Notes under the pieces: model-generated
The model's database searches: none
The model's input: the letters and a program-made list of their open reading frames with translations, nothing else
Told to the model about the DNA's origin: nothing
Source of the DNA: Sagittula sp. P11
Lineage (GTDB): Bacteria > Pseudomonadota > Alphaproteobacteria > Rhodobacterales > Rhodobacteraceae
NCBI RefSeq assembly: GCF_002814095.1
Contig: NZ_CP021916.1
Span: 62,001 to 126,000 of the forward strand
Reading direction: 5' to 3'
Length of the DNA stretch: 64,000 nt
Shown here: positions 35,204-44,573 of the stretch, piece after piece
Numbering within the stretch: position 1 is the stretch's first letter
Layout of the letters: every line of letters starts with the position of its first letter
Translations under genes and position numbers: made by a program

Positions 35204-35797
35204 ATGTCGCGCTCAAAACGTCTCACCGATGCGGACCGCATGGAGATCGTTCGCGAAGCTGCGGAAGGTGTGACCACATCGGCCCTGGCGGAGCGGTTCG
35301 GCGTGTCGTTGCGCGCGATTCAGTACACGCTCAAGGCCGATGCCGAGCGCCAGACGGATGCCGCGATCCCGGTTTCAGCGGTCAGTGTGAAGGTCACGGC
35401 TGCGGAGCTTGCGGCGCTCGACGAGGTGTTGGCGAAGGCGGGGATCGAGAGCCGTGCCGAGGGGCTGCGGCGGCTCATTCAGGCGGCAGGCGGGGTGTTC
35501 GTTCCGGATGCGCAGATGGCGGCAGAGATGGTGCGCTACAGGGCCTCGTTGCACGAGGTCGGCAATGGGGTCGCGCAGATCGCAAAGCAGATGACGCGGG
35601 CCAACCAGATGGGGCAGGGGGCTGACGGTTCCACGAGTGCCGAGTTTTCGGAGCTGCGTCTTGCGCAGATGCGCGGACTGGCGCGGTTCATCCTGGATTC
35701 TGCTGACGAGATCGATCTGCTCCTGCGCCGTCGTCGCGACGCGATGCAGCTGGAGGCCACGGCCGCGCTGAGGGAGTTTGCCCATGCGGCTGAATGA
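35204..35797 (+). CDS. mobC: MobC/VirD1-like mobilisation accessory protein
   Basis: A 197-aa protein. Residues 1-50 form a Trp-less helix-turn-helix (LTDADRMEIVREAAEGVTTSALAERFGVSLRAIQYTL). The middle has a ribbon-helix-helix-like stretch (VSVKVTAAELAALDEVLAKAGIESRAEGLRRLI), and the C-terminus holds the MobC-type segment GNGVAQIAKQMTRANQMG. It should bind near oriT and help the relaxase open the DNA. It overlaps the relaxase start by 14 bases. Confidence 0.8.
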   Translation: MSRSKRLTDADRMEIVREAAEGVTTSALAERFGVSLRAIQYTLKADAERQTDAAIPVSAVSVKVTAAELAALDEVLAKAGIESRAEGLRRLIQAAGGVFVPDAQMAAEMVRYRASLHEVGNGVAQIAKQMTRANQMGQGADGSTSAEFSELRLAQMRGLARFILDSADEIDLLLRRRRDAMQLEATAALREFAHAAE

Positions 35798-38117
35798 TGC
35801 GGTTGGCGCGGTCACGGGCGAGGTGTTCCGGGATGGCTGGAGCCGTATCCGAGGCTCGATGCAGGGGCTGCACGTGGCCAAGCAGAGCCAGCTTGTGCGC
35901 GCGGCAGCAGGGCACCGCCCGGCGGTCTTCAAGGCGATCAGGGGCGGTGGCACGCACACCAAATCGCAGCTGATGAACCAGCTCGATTACCTCACCACCA
36001 AGTCCACCCATATTGTGGACTCGAGCGGCTTCCTCGATGGCAAGGCAAAGCTCGAGGCGAAGGACGTCAAGGACCTGACCGAGCGCTTTGCCAAGCGGTG
36101 GGATGCGGGCTTCAAGCCCAAGCTTGGACAGACGACCCATATGCTCATGTCGTTCCCCATCGGCACGCGCGGGGAGGATGTGCGCGACATCGCGACGGAT
36201 GTGGCCGAGCGGTTCTTCCAGACCGACGCGGGGCATTTCGACTACATTATCGCGGTGCATGAAGACCGCGATCACCCCCATGCGCATCTGGTGCTGAACC
36301 GCCGCTCGCAGGAAGGCGAGTTCTTCTTTCTGGGGCGCAACCACCGCTTCAACTATGACGACTTCCGCCTCGCCATGGTCGAGGAGGCGGAGAAGTACGG
36401 CGTGCGCCTGGAAGCCACGCGCCGGGTGGATCGCGGTGTCGTGCATTACCCCGCCACTACCCGCGAGGTCTATGCGGCGAAAGAAGAGGGCCGCGCGCCC
36501 CGCGAGCGCGAACGCGTGGGGGCCGACCTGACGCGTACGCTCGCGGAGATCGCCAATACCAGAACCGTCTACCACTCGCTTGCTGCAGAAGCTTCCCGGG
36601 AGGCCCGCGAGGATATTGCGGCGGCACTCTTCCGCGCGGGCGAGGTGCTGGCGCGCGGCGGACAGGTGGACCGAACAGGAGATGTGTATATGGCCGAGGA
36701 TCAAAGCTTCGAGGATCTGAGAAGCCTCTATGCCGAGAAGCTGGCGCGGGTGCAGGGCATGATCGCTGAGAAGTCTGACGCCGAGCGACCTGTGCTGGAA
36801 AAACGCCTCATCGAGATCCAGACGCAGGTCCAGCACATGCAGCCGCTCGGATTGCGTTCGAGCACGTTGTCTGAGGCTCCGTCGGAAGGCGGGGTCTATT
36901 CTGAGGCCAATATCGACACCAAACAGATAGAACGTCTTGCCGAGCCGGACTTGCGGTCGCGCATAGACACCGCGCTGCGCGGAACCGGGATCAGCACATC
37001 GGAAGTTGTGGCCCGGATCGAAACCAGGGCCTCGAGTGCCGCGCTTGAGCATCAATGGATCGCCGATGATCTCTCCAAGGTGGCCGAGGCGCGTGACCTG
37101 AACCTCGAACGCCGTGCCGATCTGGAACAGGCGCGCGACATTCTCAATGACGTGCATGTGGAACTTGGCACGCTGTTGGAGCGCGAGAACGTGCTGCGCC
37201 GGGATGGCGTCATGGAAGCGGAACCGGTCAGCGAGCGGTTCCATTATCACCGGGACGCGGTCCGGGCGATGGAAGGGACAATCCGTCAGGAGATGCGCGC
37301 CGACGGCCTGACAGCGCAGCAGATCGAGGACCGGGATTGGGAGGTGGTCTCAAGGGCAGAGCGCCGGATCGAGGCGGAGCAGCGCGCGTATCTCGAGGCA
37401 CATGCGGAGCTGCTCGCACGCCCTGGCGATGTGATCGACCGGTCTGAGCCCTACCGGGAGACCATCACCGATGTAGCCCGCGCCAGTGCGATCACCCGCG
37501 AAGTCGACCGCATCATGGAGGGACGCGATCTCCGCACACCTGTTGCGGATGCTGTCGCAGATGACTTGCGCGCGCGCTATCCGGACATGCCCTCCCACCT
37601 CGCCCGTGGGCTCGGCGCGACTTATGCAGCCGTCGTCGAGATACGCGACACGGAGGCCATCAATCAGGTTCGCCGCGACAACGAGTTGCGCGAGGGGCTT
37701 GGGGTTGGCACGCGTGACGACATCCTCGCGGCCCGCGATGAAACTGCACCGCTGTCTGACCGATCCGGCCGCCTCTCAGACGAAATCGCGCGTGTTCTGG
37801 ACCATGAGCGGGCAGGGGAGTTGTCCGCGCCCTTCGAAACCGAGGCGGAGCGGGACGCCTTCCGCGAGGAGATCGCGCGGGTGCTGGACGTGCGCCAACT
37901 CGACCGGCTCACATCCGGCGATGCCGATGCGCTGGACAAGGTTCTCGAGGATCGTCTCGACCGGCTCTATGTCGCCAAGGTCTATCTGCAATCCGATGCC
38001 GCCACGGCCAACACGGAGGCCTTGCGCCAGGTGGTCGATGACCTCGCCGATGCCGAATACGAAAAACACCGCGCGACAGACGTGGATGGCGAGACCGAGC
38101 GGGGACAGGTCCATTGA
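35784..38117 (+). CDS. VirD2-family relaxase (MOBP-like)
   Basis: A 777-aa relaxase. The N-terminal catalytic domain has a conserved histidine cluster H159EDRDHPHAH168 for metal binding and QTTHMLMSFPIGT upstream. The nicking Tyr is probably in the N-terminal 75 residues (QLDYLTTKSTHIV). The long C-terminal part is charged and coiled-coil-like and likely carries the secretion signal and plasmid-specific functions. It nicks oriT and pilots the strand through the type IV secretion system. The start is ATG 35784, and an in-frame TTG at 35778 is less likely. The stop overlaps the coupling protein start (ATGA-type). Confidence 0.9.
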   Translation: MRLNDAVGAVTGEVFRDGWSRIRGSMQGLHVAKQSQLVRAAAGHRPAVFKAIRGGGTHTKSQLMNQLDYLTTKSTHIVDSSGFLDGKAKLEAKDVKDLTERFAKRWDAGFKPKLGQTTHMLMSFPIGTRGEDVRDIATDVAERFFQTDAGHFDYIIAVHEDRDHPHAHLVLNRRSQEGEFFFLGRNHRFNYDDFRLAMVEEAEKYGVRLEATRRVDRGVVHYPATTREVYAAKEEGRAPRERERVGADLTRTLAEIANTRTVYHSLAAEASREAREDIAAALFRAGEVLARGGQVDRTGDVYMAEDQSFEDLRSLYAEKLARVQGMIAEKSDAERPVLEKRLIEIQTQVQHMQPLGLRSSTLSEAPSEGGVYSEANIDTKQIERLAEPDLRSRIDTALRGTGISTSEVVARIETRASSAALEHQWIADDLSKVAEARDLNLERRADLEQARDILNDVHVELGTLLERENVLRRDGVMEAEPVSERFHYHRDAVRAMEGTIRQEMRADGLTAQQIEDRDWEVVSRAERRIEAEQRAYLEAHAELLARPGDVIDRSEPYRETITDVARASAITREVDRIMEGRDLRTPVADAVADDLRARYPDMPSHLARGLGATYAAVVEIRDTEAINQVRRDNELREGLGVGTRDDILAARDETAPLSDRSGRLSDEIARVLDHERAGELSAPFETEAERDAFREEIARVLDVRQLDRLTSGDADALDKVLEDRLDRLYVAKVYLQSDAATANTEALRQVVDDLADAEYEKHRATDVDGETERGQVH

Positions 38118-40120
38118 GCGCCGCCATGGGAAAAGCGCGGATCGCCACGGGCGTCCTTCTGGTGACGCTTGTGAGTGGGGCCATGGGCTATACCATCGCC
38201 TCGGCGGTGCTGACCTACCAGGATCTCGGCTTCGGGGCCGAGATCGACTTTGCCTATATCGCGCAGAACTACATGGCGATCCTGGACCGCCGCCCGGAGG
38301 ATGCCCAACTCATTCACCTGATCATCGGCAGCTTTGCCGCCGCCGGCCTGATGCTGAACCTCGCCCTCTCGGGATCCGCCCTGACACGGTTTGGCCAGAC
38401 CCATTGGCAGAGCGCGCGCGAAATGAAGGCAAACGGTTTTTTTGGAGAGCCAGGGACCGGATTCATCCTCGGCAAACTCGGCAATCCTAAATCCCGCGCG
38501 AAATACATTTGCTCCAAGGTCTTCCCGCATGCGCTGATCGTGGCTCCCACGGGTCGCGGCAAGACCACGGGCTTTGTCATTCCGAACCTGCTGACCTGGC
38601 AGGGCTCCGCAGTGACGCTCGATGTGAAGGGGGAATGTTTCGAGGCAACGGCCCGGCACCGCGCAGCCCAAGGCGACAAGGTCTATCGCTTTGCCCCCAC
38701 CGATTGGGAGGGCAAGCGCACGCATCGCTACAACCCGCTCCTGCGCATCTATCAACTGAAAGATCCCGCGCGCCAGCAGATGGAATTGCAGCTTCTTGCG
38801 ACGCTCTTCCTGCAAAGCGACAACGACCGGGTGCAGGGCCTCCTCAAAGGCGGGATCGATCTCTTCGTCGCGGCAGGGCTCTTGGCGTTCCAGCGCAAGC
38901 GTCCGACCCTGGGCGAAATCTACCGCATCGCTGCCTCGGGCGGGAACAAGCAGAAGGAGTATTCCGCGCGGGGGCATGAGGTCGATAACAGGGCCGCCAA
39001 GCTGATCTTCACGCGGCTCGCCTCGACCAACAACGACACGCTGACGTCCTACGTCTCGCTCCTGATGACCTCGGGGCTCGATCAATGGCAGAACCCGGCC
39101 ATCGATGAGGCGACGGCGGTGTCGGACTTTGATTTCCGCACGATCCGCAAGAAACCCTTCTCGGTCTATCTTGTGGTCCAGCCGCTGATGGTGAAGCCGC
39201 TCGCGCCGCTGATCCGGCTGTTCTTTTCCGATCTCCTCTCCGCCATGCAGGAGAAAGACCCCGGACCTGACGAACCCTGGCCCGTGATGATCATGCTCGA
39301 TGAGTTCAACCGCCTCGGCAAGATGCCCATTGTGGTCGAGAGTATCGAGACCTTGCGGACCTATCGCGGACATTTGGCCGTCGTCACCCAGACCATCCCC
39401 GCCCTCGATGAAATCTACGGCGAGAACACCCGCCGCGCTCTGCAAGGCAACGCCGGCGTGAAGCTCTACCTTACGCCCTCGGATGAAAAAACCGTCGAGG
39501 AGCTGAGCAAGGCGGTCGGCAAGACCACCAAAACCGTCATCACGCGCTCTCAGTCTATCGGCAAGAACCCCTTCGAAGGGCGCAGCCAGTCCACACGGAC
39601 CGAAGAGAGCTCTCTGCTACCCGAAGATGAGGCCCGCCGCCTGCCGCTCGACGAGATCGTCATGGTGATCGATGCGCAAATGCCGGTCCGGGCGAAGCGG
39701 ATCCAGTATTTCGACGACCGGCTGTTCAAGGCGATCTACGCGGCGCAGACAGGCGAGTTGCCGTTTCCGGAGCCGGGGGGAGGCGGATCACAGGGTACGC
39801 TGCCGCTGAGTATGCGCGCCATGCCGATGACGCCGCCAGCGAAAGGGTCAGGCGGATCCGAGGCCGATATCGAGGCAGCAGACCAGGCTGCTGCAGGTCA
39901 GCCGTCAGCGCATGTCGTGCCAAAGAAGACCGCGCCCGTCGTTCAAGCCGTCATCGCTGAGGAACAGCGGCAGATGGAGATGGATTTTGAGGGCCCGGTC
40001 GCGGATGCCGAGACCACGAGCGTCGTGGGTGAGGCGCAGATGCGTTCCGCCGTCGATGGTCTCGATATGTTAGAGGCAACTATGGAGCGGAGCAAGAACG
40101 GCGTACGAGAAGGGATCTAG
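38114..40120 (+). CDS. traG: VirD4/TraG-type coupling protein
   Basis: A 668-aa type IV coupling protein. Two N-terminal membrane helices (about residues 10-32 and 64-88) precede Walker A APTGRGKT at 144-151. Walker B is PVMIMLDEFNRLG, followed by the TraG/VirD4 core FVTQ-type segment VVTQTIPALDEIYGENTR. The last 110 residues are low-complexity and acidic. It hands the relaxase-DNA complex to the VirB channel. Together with virB genes at the far end of the window it completes a conjugation system. The accessory island begins four bases after its stop. Confidence 0.93.
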   Translation: MSAAMGKARIATGVLLVTLVSGAMGYTIASAVLTYQDLGFGAEIDFAYIAQNYMAILDRRPEDAQLIHLIIGSFAAAGLMLNLALSGSALTRFGQTHWQSAREMKANGFFGEPGTGFILGKLGNPKSRAKYICSKVFPHALIVAPTGRGKTTGFVIPNLLTWQGSAVTLDVKGECFEATARHRAAQGDKVYRFAPTDWEGKRTHRYNPLLRIYQLKDPARQQMELQLLATLFLQSDNDRVQGLLKGGIDLFVAAGLLAFQRKRPTLGEIYRIAASGGNKQKEYSARGHEVDNRAAKLIFTRLASTNNDTLTSYVSLLMTSGLDQWQNPAIDEATAVSDFDFRTIRKKPFSVYLVVQPLMVKPLAPLIRLFFSDLLSAMQEKDPGPDEPWPVMIMLDEFNRLGKMPIVVESIETLRTYRGHLAVVTQTIPALDEIYGENTRRALQGNAGVKLYLTPSDEKTVEELSKAVGKTTKTVITRSQSIGKNPFEGRSQSTRTEESSLLPEDEARRLPLDEIVMVIDAQMPVRAKRIQYFDDRLFKAIYAAQTGELPFPEPGGGGSQGTLPLSMRAMPMTPPAKGSGGSEADIEAADQAAAGQPSAHVVPKKTAPVVQAVIAEEQRQMEMDFEGPVADAETTSVVGEAQMRSAVDGLDMLEATMERSKNGVREGI

Positions 40121-40123
40121 TTA

Positions 40124-40918
40124 TCATATTGGTTCGTAGTCCGTTTTCGCGCGCTCAAGCCGTGCACCTACGGTATCCAACCCCCATCGACGATCAAAAA
40201 AGAATTCCAGCGCTTTTCTGGTTTCGACACGGAGCCATTCGCCTTCAAAGCCGAATTCACGTCTGACGACCTTTGCTTGCTCATCTGAAAGTCCTGTTTT
40301 TGGTCGCAGCCAAATGATTGCTCGAGTATTCCAGTCCACGTCCTCCGGCAGAGGCTTGTCTATGGGTTTCTCCTCGAACGAGCTGTCAGGATCGATGCGG
40401 ATCGGGAGGTAGTTCCGATATTCACCGCGTTTGAAACTGTGGGCACGCAAGTGCACGCTTTCACCATCGGACGTGAAGCGGGTCGGTGCGATCCACTGCC
40501 CTTCGTCGGCACCGGACGACATTGATGTGTATCGGACGTGGACGGCGTTCCCCGACCTGATTGCTTGATGAAGAAACGCGATGGTCCTTTGATCTGCCTT
40601 CCGTTCCGGTCGCGGCAACGCGGACGAAGGCGTGTCTTCATCGACGCCCGCCAAGATATCGAATGCTTCGGTCAGGCCGGATGGTGCCAATGCCTCGTGC
40701 TCGCTCGCAGCTATGTATGTCTTTCGCACCGGATCATAGGTCGGCGGTGAACTGTGCGCGAGACCAAGATAGACACGGAAGTCCAGCGCTGCCTGCGCGG
40801 TCGAAATACCGAAGTGGTCGATCAGATCCTTGCGGTTTGCCATACCCCGCCAAGTCAGGCAGCGGTCCAGAAAGATCAGGCGCTCTCTCTGCGCATGTTT
40901 GAGGTCGTCGAGCTTCAT
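40124..40918 (-). CDS. WYL-domain regulator, BrxR/CapW-like
   Basis: A 264-aa transcription factor. An N-terminal winged helix (residues about 10-75: RERLIFLDRCLTWRGMANRKDLIDHFGISTAQAALDFRVYLG) is followed by a WYL domain (AIRSGNAVHVRYTSMSS...WIAPTRFTSDGESVHLRAHSFKRGEYRNYLPIRI) and a C-terminal dimerisation/WCX part. This architecture is that of BrxR and CapW, which repress phage-defence operons until infection. It is divergent from the sbcD-like gene, 77 bp away, with repeats between them. It is probably the regulator of the whole island. The last 15 codons approach traG tail to tail. Confidence 0.88.
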   Translation of the reverse strand: MKLDDLKHAQRERLIFLDRCLTWRGMANRKDLIDHFGISTAQAALDFRVYLGLAHSSPPTYDPVRKTYIAASEHEALAPSGLTEAFDILAGVDEDTPSSALPRPERKADQRTIAFLHQAIRSGNAVHVRYTSMSSGADEGQWIAPTRFTSDGESVHLRAHSFKRGEYRNYLPIRIDPDSSFEEKPIDKPLPEDVDWNTRAIIWLRPKTGLSDEQAKVVRREFGFEGEWLRVETRKALEFFFDRRWGLDTVGARLERAKTDYEPI

Positions 40919-40960
40919 GTGCGCATCCCTACCTTGACTCTGGCCTGTATGTCCATCTAG

Positions 40961-40986
40961 AAAATATACGAATAAAAAATATACGA
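40961..40986. promoter_or_regulatory. Direct repeats, candidate operator of WYL regulator
   Basis: AAAATATACGA occurs at 40961-40971 and again at 40976-40986, a 15-bp period, just before ATG 40996 of the sbcD-like gene. The segment is strikingly AT-rich compared with its surroundings and lies between the divergent regulator and operon starts. Confidence 0.6.
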
Positions 40987-40995
40987 GTTATTGCC

Positions 40996-42138
40996 ATGAG
41001 GATTCTCCACACCGCCGACCTCCATCTCGGGCGTCAGTTCAACGGGATTCCTCTTGATGCCGATCACGCAGCAATTCTCGACCAGATCGTTTCGGCGATC
41101 ACCTCTCGCGACGTTGATGTTCTTGTAATTGCAGGAGATATTTTTGACCGGGCTGCCCCGCCGACGTCTGCCGTGCGACAGTTCAATGGGTTCTTGGCGC
41201 GCGTTGCCTCAGAGACCGACGCGGCCGTGGTGATGATCGCCGGCAATCACGACTCTGGTGATCGAATCGCATCCATGGCGATCATGACAGACACACGACG
41301 CGCTTTGATACGTGGGGCTATCAGTGCGGACGAGAAGCCGCTGTTACTTACGGACGCCCACGGACCTGTGGCGTTCACGGGGTTGCCGTTCGCCTACGAG
41401 TATGCCGCCCGTGAATGTTTTTCCGACGAAGCTCTCCACGCGCCCGAGGACGTTCTCGCCGCTCAGGTGGCTTGCGGTCGGCGTAACATTCCCGATGGTA
41501 CGCGTTGGGTCGTCGTTTCGCATGCTTTCGTAGCCGGGGCTTCGAGCAGCGAAAGTGAACGACCTCTCACTAGGGTCGGCGGCATCGAGACCGTCAGTTC
41601 GGCCGTGTTCGAGGGTGCCCACTATGTGGCTCTTGGCCATCTGCACCGGCCGCAATCGGTTGGTGCCCCTCATATCCGGTACTCGGGATCGCCATTAGCT
41701 TTCGGGTTTGATGAATCTGACTGCCAGAAGTCGATGAGCCTCGTCGAGATCGATGCAGTCGGGCAAACCACGATTGAGATCATTCCTTTCACACCCATTC
41801 GCCAAGTGCGCGTCTTGAAGGGACGTCACGCAGAACTTCTCCTCGCAGATCGATCTGACGATTTTATCAAAGCCGTGCTTACCGATGATGCGCCTGTGAT
41901 CGATGGAATGAAGCGCATCCGCGACGTGTTCCCGAACGCCTGTGAACTTATCTACGAGCGGGATGAACAGGCGCAAGAAGTAAAGTCTTTAACGGGACGT
42001 GCCCTGGCGGTCGCGAACCCTGTCGAAGTCATTGGCGACTTCGTTGAACACGTGCGGGACGAAGGGTTCTCAGAGAAGGAACTGGAGGTCGTAGCGTCGG
42101 CACTCGGTCGCCTGTGTGAGGCGGAGGATGTCCAATGA
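40996..42138 (+). CDS. sbcD: SbcD/Mre11-like nuclease
   Basis: A 380-aa metallophosphoesterase nuclease. All phosphoesterase motifs are present: HTADLHLG (5-12), VIAGDIFD, MIAGNHDSGD, VVSHAF and ALGHLHRPQ. The C-terminal capping domain has the SbcD pattern (RQVRVLKGRHAELL). With SbcC it forms an ATP-dependent nuclease that cuts hairpins and blocked ends. It is the first gene of the island operon and overlaps sbcC by four bases. It is a plasmid paralogue outside the usual chromosomal setting, next to a defence-type regulator, so a role in attacking foreign DNA is likely (inference). It is intact. Confidence 0.92.
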   Translation: MRILHTADLHLGRQFNGIPLDADHAAILDQIVSAITSRDVDVLVIAGDIFDRAAPPTSAVRQFNGFLARVASETDAAVVMIAGNHDSGDRIASMAIMTDTRRALIRGAISADEKPLLLTDAHGPVAFTGLPFAYEYAARECFSDEALHAPEDVLAAQVACGRRNIPDGTRWVVVSHAFVAGASSSESERPLTRVGGIETVSSAVFEGAHYVALGHLHRPQSVGAPHIRYSGSPLAFGFDESDCQKSMSLVEIDAVGQTTIEIIPFTPIRQVRVLKGRHAELLLADRSDDFIKAVLTDDAPVIDGMKRIRDVFPNACELIYERDEQAQEVKSLTGRALAVANPVEVIGDFVEHVRDEGFSEKELEVVASALGRLCEAEDVQ

Positions 42139-43425
42139 GACCGGTTCGGCTAACACTTCAGGCGTTCGGTCCCTATCCAGGTCGGGTGGTTATCGACTTT
42201 CGGGATGCCGTCGAGGCGGGTCTTTTCGGCATCTACGGACAAACAGGATCAGGTAAATCGACCATCTTCAGCGCGATGACCTTTGCGCTCTTTGGCGAAG
42301 CGGCGAAGGCAGAGCAAGACGCTCCTTCGTTGCGCTCGGATCACGCAGATCCGGATATAATAACCGAGGCGGAGTTCGTGTTCGACATTGGTGAGCGGCG
42401 ATATGTTGTGCTTCGCCGACCCGACCAGATGCGGCCCAAGGCACGCGGTGAAGGCGAGACGCGGAGCGCACACGAAGCTTACCTGTTCGATGCGACCGGA
42501 ATGGCGCTGGACGCAATCACAGATGCGGCACGGGGCAAGATCTTGGCCGAGAAGAAGGTGCGCGACGTCGACGCGGCTGTTGTTGAGATGCTTGGATATG
42601 GCTCCGAGCAATTTCGCCAGATCGTCCTCCTGCCGCAAGGGCGCTTCGAGAAATTCCTTTCGGCCAAGACGAAAGAGCGCCTCGAAATCCTGCGAGAACT
42701 CTTCGATGTCTCGCTGTACGAGAAGCTCATGGCCGATCTCAAGTCGGCAGCCGATGAGGCTGAACGGCAGGTGCGGGATGAACGTGCGCTATGCGCCAGA
42801 CAGCTCGCCGCAGAAGGATTCGAAAGCACTGATGCACTGATTTCGGGCATCGAAGCCGCAACTGGGAAATGCGCAGAGCTACGCGCGAACGAAGAAACCG
42901 GGAAGGCGACGCTGGAAGCTGCCGAGAAAGCAGTGCGTCAGGCGGAGGCGATCGAAGAAAAATTCGCGACGGCCGAAAAGATGAACGAACGGCTTCGCGC
43001 ACTTGAGGCGCAGAAGGGCGATGTCGAGACGCTTTCTGAGCAGGTCCGACAAGCCGAGCGCGCACGCGGTCTGATCGATGTCGAGGAACGAGTAGGGGAT
43101 GCCGAACGTGAGGTTGGTGAAGCCGAGGGTGCGCGCAAGAAGGCTGACGAGGCCAGCGAGCTTGCTTCCAGAGAAGCAGAAAAGGCGGCAGAGGCGCTCC
43201 GGCGCGAGGACGATCGTGCCGATGAGGTCGAAACCCTGCGCCGGAGAAGTGATGAACTGGAGAGGTATGGTCGAATCCTCGAGGCAGCGGCCGATAGCAA
43301 TAAGGCAGTCGAAACCGCGCTGAAAGAGCAGCGAGACGCCGACAACGCTTTTCAGGCAGCAAAGGCACAACTGGACTTGCCCGGAAAAAGTGGAGAGCAC
43401 CAACTGAGGAACCAGGAGGTGTTCT

Positions 43426-43710
43426 ATGGGAAACGGAAACAGACCGACTCCGGAGTTTCGGCGCGAAGCGGTGCGTCTGGCGCTGACCAGCGGCCGGACG
43501 CGGCGTGAGATTGCGGAAGATCTGGGTATTGGCCTTTCGACACTGACGCGCTGGCTCAGTCGCGAGCGGGATACCGTTGATCCGGTTGAGGCATCGGTTG
43601 ATCTGCATGCCGAGCTGAAACGGTTGCGCCGTGAGAATGCAGTTCTCAAGCAGGAGCGCGATATCCTAAAAAAAGCCGCAGCCTTCTTCGCGAAAGACGC
43701 AAGTCGATGA
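43426..43710 (+). CDS. IS3-family transposase OrfA
   Basis: A 94-aa DNA-binding half of the transposase. The helix-turn-helix is in FRREAVRLALTSGRTRREIAEDLGIGLSTLTRWL and a leucine-zipper-like stretch follows (LKRLRRENAVLKQERDILKKAAAFF). The A7G run at 43668-43675 is a typical -1 programmed frameshift site that would fuse OrfA to OrfB. Confidence 0.9.
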   Translation: MGNGNRPTPEFRREAVRLALTSGRTRREIAEDLGIGLSTLTRWLSRERDTVDPVEASVDLHAELKRLRRENAVLKQERDILKKAAAFFAKDASR

Positions 43711-44573
43711 GCTTTGCCTTCATTGATGCGGAGAAGGCCAGCTTTCCCATCAGCCGCATGTGTCGGGTCCTTGATATCAGCCAAAGCGGGTTCTTCGCCT
43801 GGCGCGGCCGCCCGGCCTGCCAGCGCCAGAAGCAGGACATGGTCCATCTTGCCCACATTCGCACGGTGTTCGCCCTGTCGAACGGCAGCTATGGCAGTCC
43901 ACGCATGCATCGCGACCTGATCGACGAAGGCCATCGGATCGGGCGTCATCGCACGGCGCGGCTGATGCGCGAGAATGGGCTCGTGGCAAGGCAGAAACGG
44001 CGGTTCAAGCGGACCACGGACAGCGAACATGCCTGGCCAATTGCGCAGAACCTGATCGCGCAGGACTTCAGTGCCGATGCGCCCGACAAGAAATGGGGCG
44101 CTGACATCTCCTACATCTGGACGGCACAGGGCTGGCTCTACCTCGCGGTCGTGCTCGACCTCCACTCTCGGCGGGTCGTCGGCTGGGCCACGAGTGACCG
44201 CCTGAAGCGCGATCTCGCCGTCGAGGCCCTGCGGCGCGCCATCGCGAACCGCAACCCCTCAGCAGGCCTGGTGCATCACAGCGACCGCGGTAGCCAATAC
44301 TGCTCCGTCGACTATCAGGCCGAACTCCGAAAAAGGGGTATCCTGATATCTATGAGCGGGCGCGGGAACTGCTACGACAACGCGATGGTGGAAACCTTCT
44401 TCAAGACCATCAAGTCCGAGTTGATCTGGCCGATCGCCTGGCAATCCCGCCAGCAGGCTGAAAACGCCATCGCCAGATACATCGACGGGTTCTATAACCC
44501 CGTCAGGCGACATTCATCGCTCGGCTTCCAGAGCCCGATCGCCTTTGAGCGAAAGGCCCGCGAAGTGAGCTAA
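43707..44573 (+). CDS. IS3-family transposase OrfB
   Basis: A 288-aa DDE integrase-type catalytic subunit. The DDE motif is visible: WGADISYI (first Asp), VHHSDRGSQY (second Asp) and NAMVETFFKTIKSE (Glu). The N-terminal HTH_21 segment (YGSPRMHRDLIDEGHRIGRHRTARLMRENGL) is present. ATG 43707 overlaps the OrfA stop, and the main product is likely the frameshift fusion. The gene appears intact. Confidence 0.92.
   Translation: MSFAFIDAEKASFPISRMCRVLDISQSGFFAWRGRPACQRQKQDMVHLAHIRTVFALSNGSYGSPRMHRDLIDEGHRIGRHRTARLMRENGLVARQKRRFKRTTDSEHAWPIAQNLIAQDFSADAPDKKWGADISYIWTAQGWLYLAVVLDLHSRRVVGWATSDRLKRDLAVEALRRAIANRNPSAGLVHHSDRGSQYCSVDYQAELRKRGILISMSGRGNCYDNAMVETFFKTIKSELIWPIAWQSRQQAENAIARYIDGFYNPVRRHSSLGFQSPIAFERKAREVS

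Noticed and set aside
35688-37250. 520-residue minus-strand frame opposite the relaxase
   Set aside because: The plus strand carries the relaxase histidine motif. The antisense frame shows no domain.
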